31,778 nucleotides of DNA from G963666705 sp963666705 (lineage in GTDB: Bacteria; Pseudomonadota; Alphaproteobacteria; CADEGL01). Each line of letters opens with the position of its first letter. Within the stretch, counting starts at the first letter, position 1. The notes below the pieces were generated by a model. The model saw only the letters and a program-made list of their open reading frames with translations. It did not search any database and had not been told where the DNA came from. The position numbers and the translations under genes were made by a program. The stretch spans positions 1 to 31,778 of the forward strand of contig CAXXKO010000023.1 in NCBI GenBank assembly GCA_963666705.2. Direction: 5' to 3'. This document shows, one piece after another, positions 29,829 to 31,778 of the stretch.

Positions 29829-30730
29829 GTGCCGCCACCTCGCCCGGCACGGGTCTGGCCTACGGCCTGCGGCGGGTCTGCGCCGCCTGGGGCATGGCCC
29901 GCTCCTCGTTCTACGCCATGACCTCCGGCCAGCACGCCGAGCAGCCGCCGGCAAAGCGTCGGGGACCGAAGCCCGCGATCTCGGACCAGGCGCTGCTGGT
30001 GGCGATCGAAGCCGACCTGGAGGCATCGCCCTGGGAGGGCGAGGGCTACCGCAAGGTCTGGGCTCGGCTTCGGGTCTGTCGCGACATCCGGGTTGCCCGC
30101 AAGCGGGTGCTCCGCCTGATGCGCGAGAACAATCTGCTCTCGCCCCATCGCTGCCGCCGCCGTGGCGGCAATCCCCATGACGGTGAGATCATCACTCATG
30201 CCCCGAACCTCATGTGGGGCACCGATGGCGTTCGGGTGTTCACGGTGGACGACGGCTGGGGCTGGATCTTCACCGCCGTCGAGCATTGGAACGCCGAGTG
30301 CGTCGGCTGGCATGTGTGCAAGCGCGGCGACCGCTTCGCCGCCCTGCAGCCGATCTCCATGGGGCTTGCGAGGCTGTATGCCTCGACCGCGGCCGGTGCG
30401 GCGCGGGGGCTGGCCTTGCGGATGGATCACGGCTCCCAGTATCTGTCGGACCACTTCACCAACCAGATCAAGTTCTGGGGCATCCAGCCGTCCTACGCCT
30501 TCGTCGCCGAGCCCCAGACCAACGGCGTCGCCGAGAGGTTCAATCGCACGCTCAAGGAACAGATCATCCATGGCCGCATCTACCGCAACATCGCGGAGCT
30601 GCGGAACGCCGTCCGCGACTTCGTCGAACTCTACAATGCCCAGTGGATCGTCGAAAAGAACGGCTACCTGAGCCCCGCTCAAGCTCGTCAGGCGTGGCAC
30701 GCCGCGATCTCAATCAGGCTCGCCGCGTGA
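29825..30730 (+). CDS. IS3-family transposase OrfB (DDE integrase domain)
   Basis: 301 residues with the rve-type integrase core. The first Asp is in LMWGTDGVRVFTVDDG, the second in ALRMDHGSQYLSDHF, and the Glu in PQTNGVAERFNRTLKEQ. The upstream helical part (YRKVWARLRVCRDIRVARKR, VLRLMRENNLL) is the usual HTH-21-like region. It ends shortly before the right terminal repeat. Sequence and length appear complete and functional. Confidence 0.93.
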   Translation: MSAATSPGTGLAYGLRRVCAAWGMARSSFYAMTSGQHAEQPPAKRRGPKPAISDQALLVAIEADLEASPWEGEGYRKVWARLRVCRDIRVARKRVLRLMRENNLLSPHRCRRRGGNPHDGEIITHAPNLMWGTDGVRVFTVDDGWGWIFTAVEHWNAECVGWHVCKRGDRFAALQPISMGLARLYASTAAGAARGLALRMDHGSQYLSDHFTNQIKFWGIQPSYAFVAEPQTNGVAERFNRTLKEQIIHGRIYRNIAELRNAVRDFVELYNAQWIVEKNGYLSPAQARQAWHAAISIRLAA

Positions 30731-30779
30731 GACAAACTTGTGTCCAAGGAACCGGGTGCGCTACATAGATGCATTACCG

Positions 30780-30911
30780 TTCCGTCTCGGAGACGGAAAG
30801 CGATACCGGCAAACAAAAGACATGATCGTCATTTCAACGGACGGCTCTGTGATCGGTGACGGCCCACGCGCTGGGCGCGATAAGGGACCTGGGGGCTGGG
30901 GTAACGGGTAG
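30780..30911 (+). pseudogene. Reverse transcriptase relic continued: apparent start of an RNase H domain
   Basis: In the same frame as the fragment ending at 29351, and starting just past the right-hand direct repeat, the sequence reads FRLGDGKRYRQTKD, then MIVISTDGSVIGDG and KGPGGWG, and stops at a TAG (30909). I-x-T-D-G-S followed by G-P-G-G-W-G is the first strand and turn of RNase HI, whose Asp is the first catalytic residue. The later catalytic Glu, Asp and His are absent: in-frame codons after the TAG lose similarity and end before the terminator at 30986. So the intact ancestor was probably a reverse transcriptase with a C-terminal RNase H domain. Confidence 0.5.
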
Positions 30912-30985
30912 GAAAGCAAAGTATTCCAAGGGATTAGCGGGAACGGTCGAGTCCCTGCCGAATCGCCGGTCACATGGCAAGGTGA

Positions 30986-31019
30986 CGCCCGCTAAATCAT
31001 TGACCTAGCGGGCGTTTTT
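30986..31019 (+). terminator. Strong intrinsic terminator
   Basis: A 9-bp perfect stem, CGCCCGCTA with TAGCGGGCG, around an 11-base loop, followed by TTTTT. It is the best terminator in the window. It follows the decayed reverse-transcriptase frame and would stop readthrough from it or from the IS3 element before the ORF at 31049. Confidence 0.85.
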
Positions 31020-31048
31020 GATGGTAGCGGAGGAGGGATACGGACTAG

Positions 31049-31778
31049 AACATTCTCTGGTCCCGCTGGTGGTCGTCATTCGACTTTAGCCCGGATATCC
31101 CGGCCAAGTCACGGGCGCCCTTGATCCGGGTCCTTGAGAATCACCAGCGCTATCTCTCGACCCGCAAACATATCCTGGACTATCCAGGCGAAGCGGAACG
31201 GCACATGGAGGCACGCGCCTCTCTCCAGGACGTTGCGGCGGATCGGAAAATCGAGCTGACCGGGGTGCCGGCCTACCCGGACTGGCGGCAGGAGGCCGAG
31301 CGTCTGACGGCGGCGGGCGAGGCCATGCTCTCCAACAAGGAAACCCATGGCGCCCATCTTAACAGGATCGTGGAGGCCGGGACGCTCATGATAAGGGCGC
31401 TCTCGGCGCTTCGCGAGGCGATCGGGGATGATGACAAGGAGTTGGCCGAACGGCAGGCGCGCGAGCTGCGGCGCCTGCAAAATCGCCACTGGGTCGGTCC
31501 CCGGTTCGCATTGGATGATGCGGACGCGGTGGACCGGGCTCGGGCCATGTCCAGCGCCGCGCCTGTGCAAGCGGCGCTCTCCCGCTTCGGCCGCGCCATC
31601 GGCTATCTCGTCGGCGGGCGGGACTACCACGATCGGCTGCGGACCGCGACCTTCGCGCGGGAGGCCCTGGAGCGATCGGAGGAACTGAAGCGGGACTGGA
31701 ACCGCCTGGTGGATCGTGCCGCGGAGGAGGGCGTCCATGTCATCTATACGGATGGCTACGACCGTCTGCACAAGGAGC
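31049..31778 (+). CDS. Unrecognised long helical protein, truncated by window end
   Basis: After a TAG at 31046-31048 this plus frame stays open to the last base (243 codons). Codon use is consistent with a real gene: third positions are strongly GC. The start is unclear; candidates include a TTG near 31120 and an ATG near 31206. The sequence is rich in Arg, Ala, Glu and Leu and looks mostly alpha-helical. Recognisable blocks are LTGVPAYPDWRQEAERLTAA, HLNRIVEAGTLMIRALSALR, and FGRAIGYLVGGRDYHDRLRT followed by AEEGVHVIYTDGYDRLHKE. It reminds me of C-terminal parts of large conjugal-transfer proteins in alphaproteobacteria, but that is a weak impression. The 5' end may be missing, since no ribosome site is visible after the terminator. 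Confidence 0.55.

Larger units (their letters stand above)
29352..30765 (+). mobile_element. IS3-family insertion sequence inside the reverse-transcriptase relic
   Basis: About 1.41 kb with orfA and orfB. The ends begin with TG and end with CA, as in the IS3 family: TGAGTCGGACCCGATTTCC at the left and, inward from the right, TGTAGCGCACCCGGTTCC; both then read TTGGACAC. Flanks carry the identical 14-mer TAGATGCATTACCG (29338-29351 and 30766-30779). IS3 elements usually duplicate 3-5 bp, so this is much longer than normal. Confidence 0.88.

Noticed and set aside
31021..31052. Possible tRNA 3' fragment or attachment site (minus strand ends CCTCCTCCGCTACCA).
   Set aside because: The end looks tRNA-like, but the T-arm bases (TTCTAGTCC) do not form a convincing stem-loop and no acceptor partner or anticodon arm is visible. 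It also does not repeat the tRNA-His 3' end at 235-280.

Overview
The window is GC-rich (roughly two-thirds G+C by eye) and reads as an alphaproteobacterial chromosome, probably near the Rhodospirillales. The best evidence is the block aroQ-accB-accC-aat, a DUF2155 protein, MlaD and NDUFA12 at 15.8-21.5 kb. The combination of accB/accC, aat, DUF2155 and the NDUFA12-type complex I accessory protein is a familiar alphaproteobacterial neighbourhood. No species can be named from the sequence alone.

Layout. 1-312: the 3' end of a tyrosine integrase gene runs up to the 3' end of a tRNA-His gene, so an integrated element lies mostly to the left. 386-7242: a catabolic block with an acyl-CoA ligase, three PLP aminotransferases and an agmatinase-family ureohydrolase, separated by copies of a local intergenic repeat. 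7243-13815: a mobile-element graveyard. It holds an IS256-family element, an IS630-family element with an IS5-family element nested inside it, a small gene resembling DUF6961, and a membrane-anchored pentapeptide-repeat gene split by a second IS5 copy. It ends in two short tandem-repeat tracts. 13815-15672: a translationally coupled operon of two PhyH-type dioxygenases and the first 52 codons of a thiamine-diphosphate E1-alpha gene cut off by the repeats. 15835-18761: aroQ, accB, accC and aat on the plus strand, overlapping or tightly spaced. 18784-21473 (minus): DUF2155, a SAM methyltransferase, two MlaD-like proteins and NDUFA12. 21549-26516 (minus): an acyl-CoA operon (NDP-forming acyl-CoA synthetase, two-subunit CoA-transferase-like protein, family III CoA-transferase). 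26517-31778: a second accessory region with an IS256-family element, a TPR fragment, a decayed reverse transcriptase with an apparent C-terminal RNase H start interrupted by an IS3-family element, a strong terminator, and an unrecognised ORF running off the end.

How the parts relate. The housekeeping block supplies shikimate synthesis, the first step of fatty-acid synthesis, N-end-rule tagging and envelope functions. The two catabolic blocks look suited to nitrogenous or organic-acid substrates: ureohydrolase plus transaminases on the left, CoA activation and transfer on the right. The accessory regions share IS families and diverged non-coding elements.

The most unusual signals are three. 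First, a pair of non-coding elements 19 kb apart with the same motifs and exactly the same 48-bp internal spacing (7309-7388 and 26657-26736). Second, an intergenic repeat family found at both ends of the window. Third, the RT-RNase H relic, whose reading frame resumes exactly across an IS3 insertion flanked by 14-bp direct repeats. I saw no CRISPR array and no intact, clearly new defence system.
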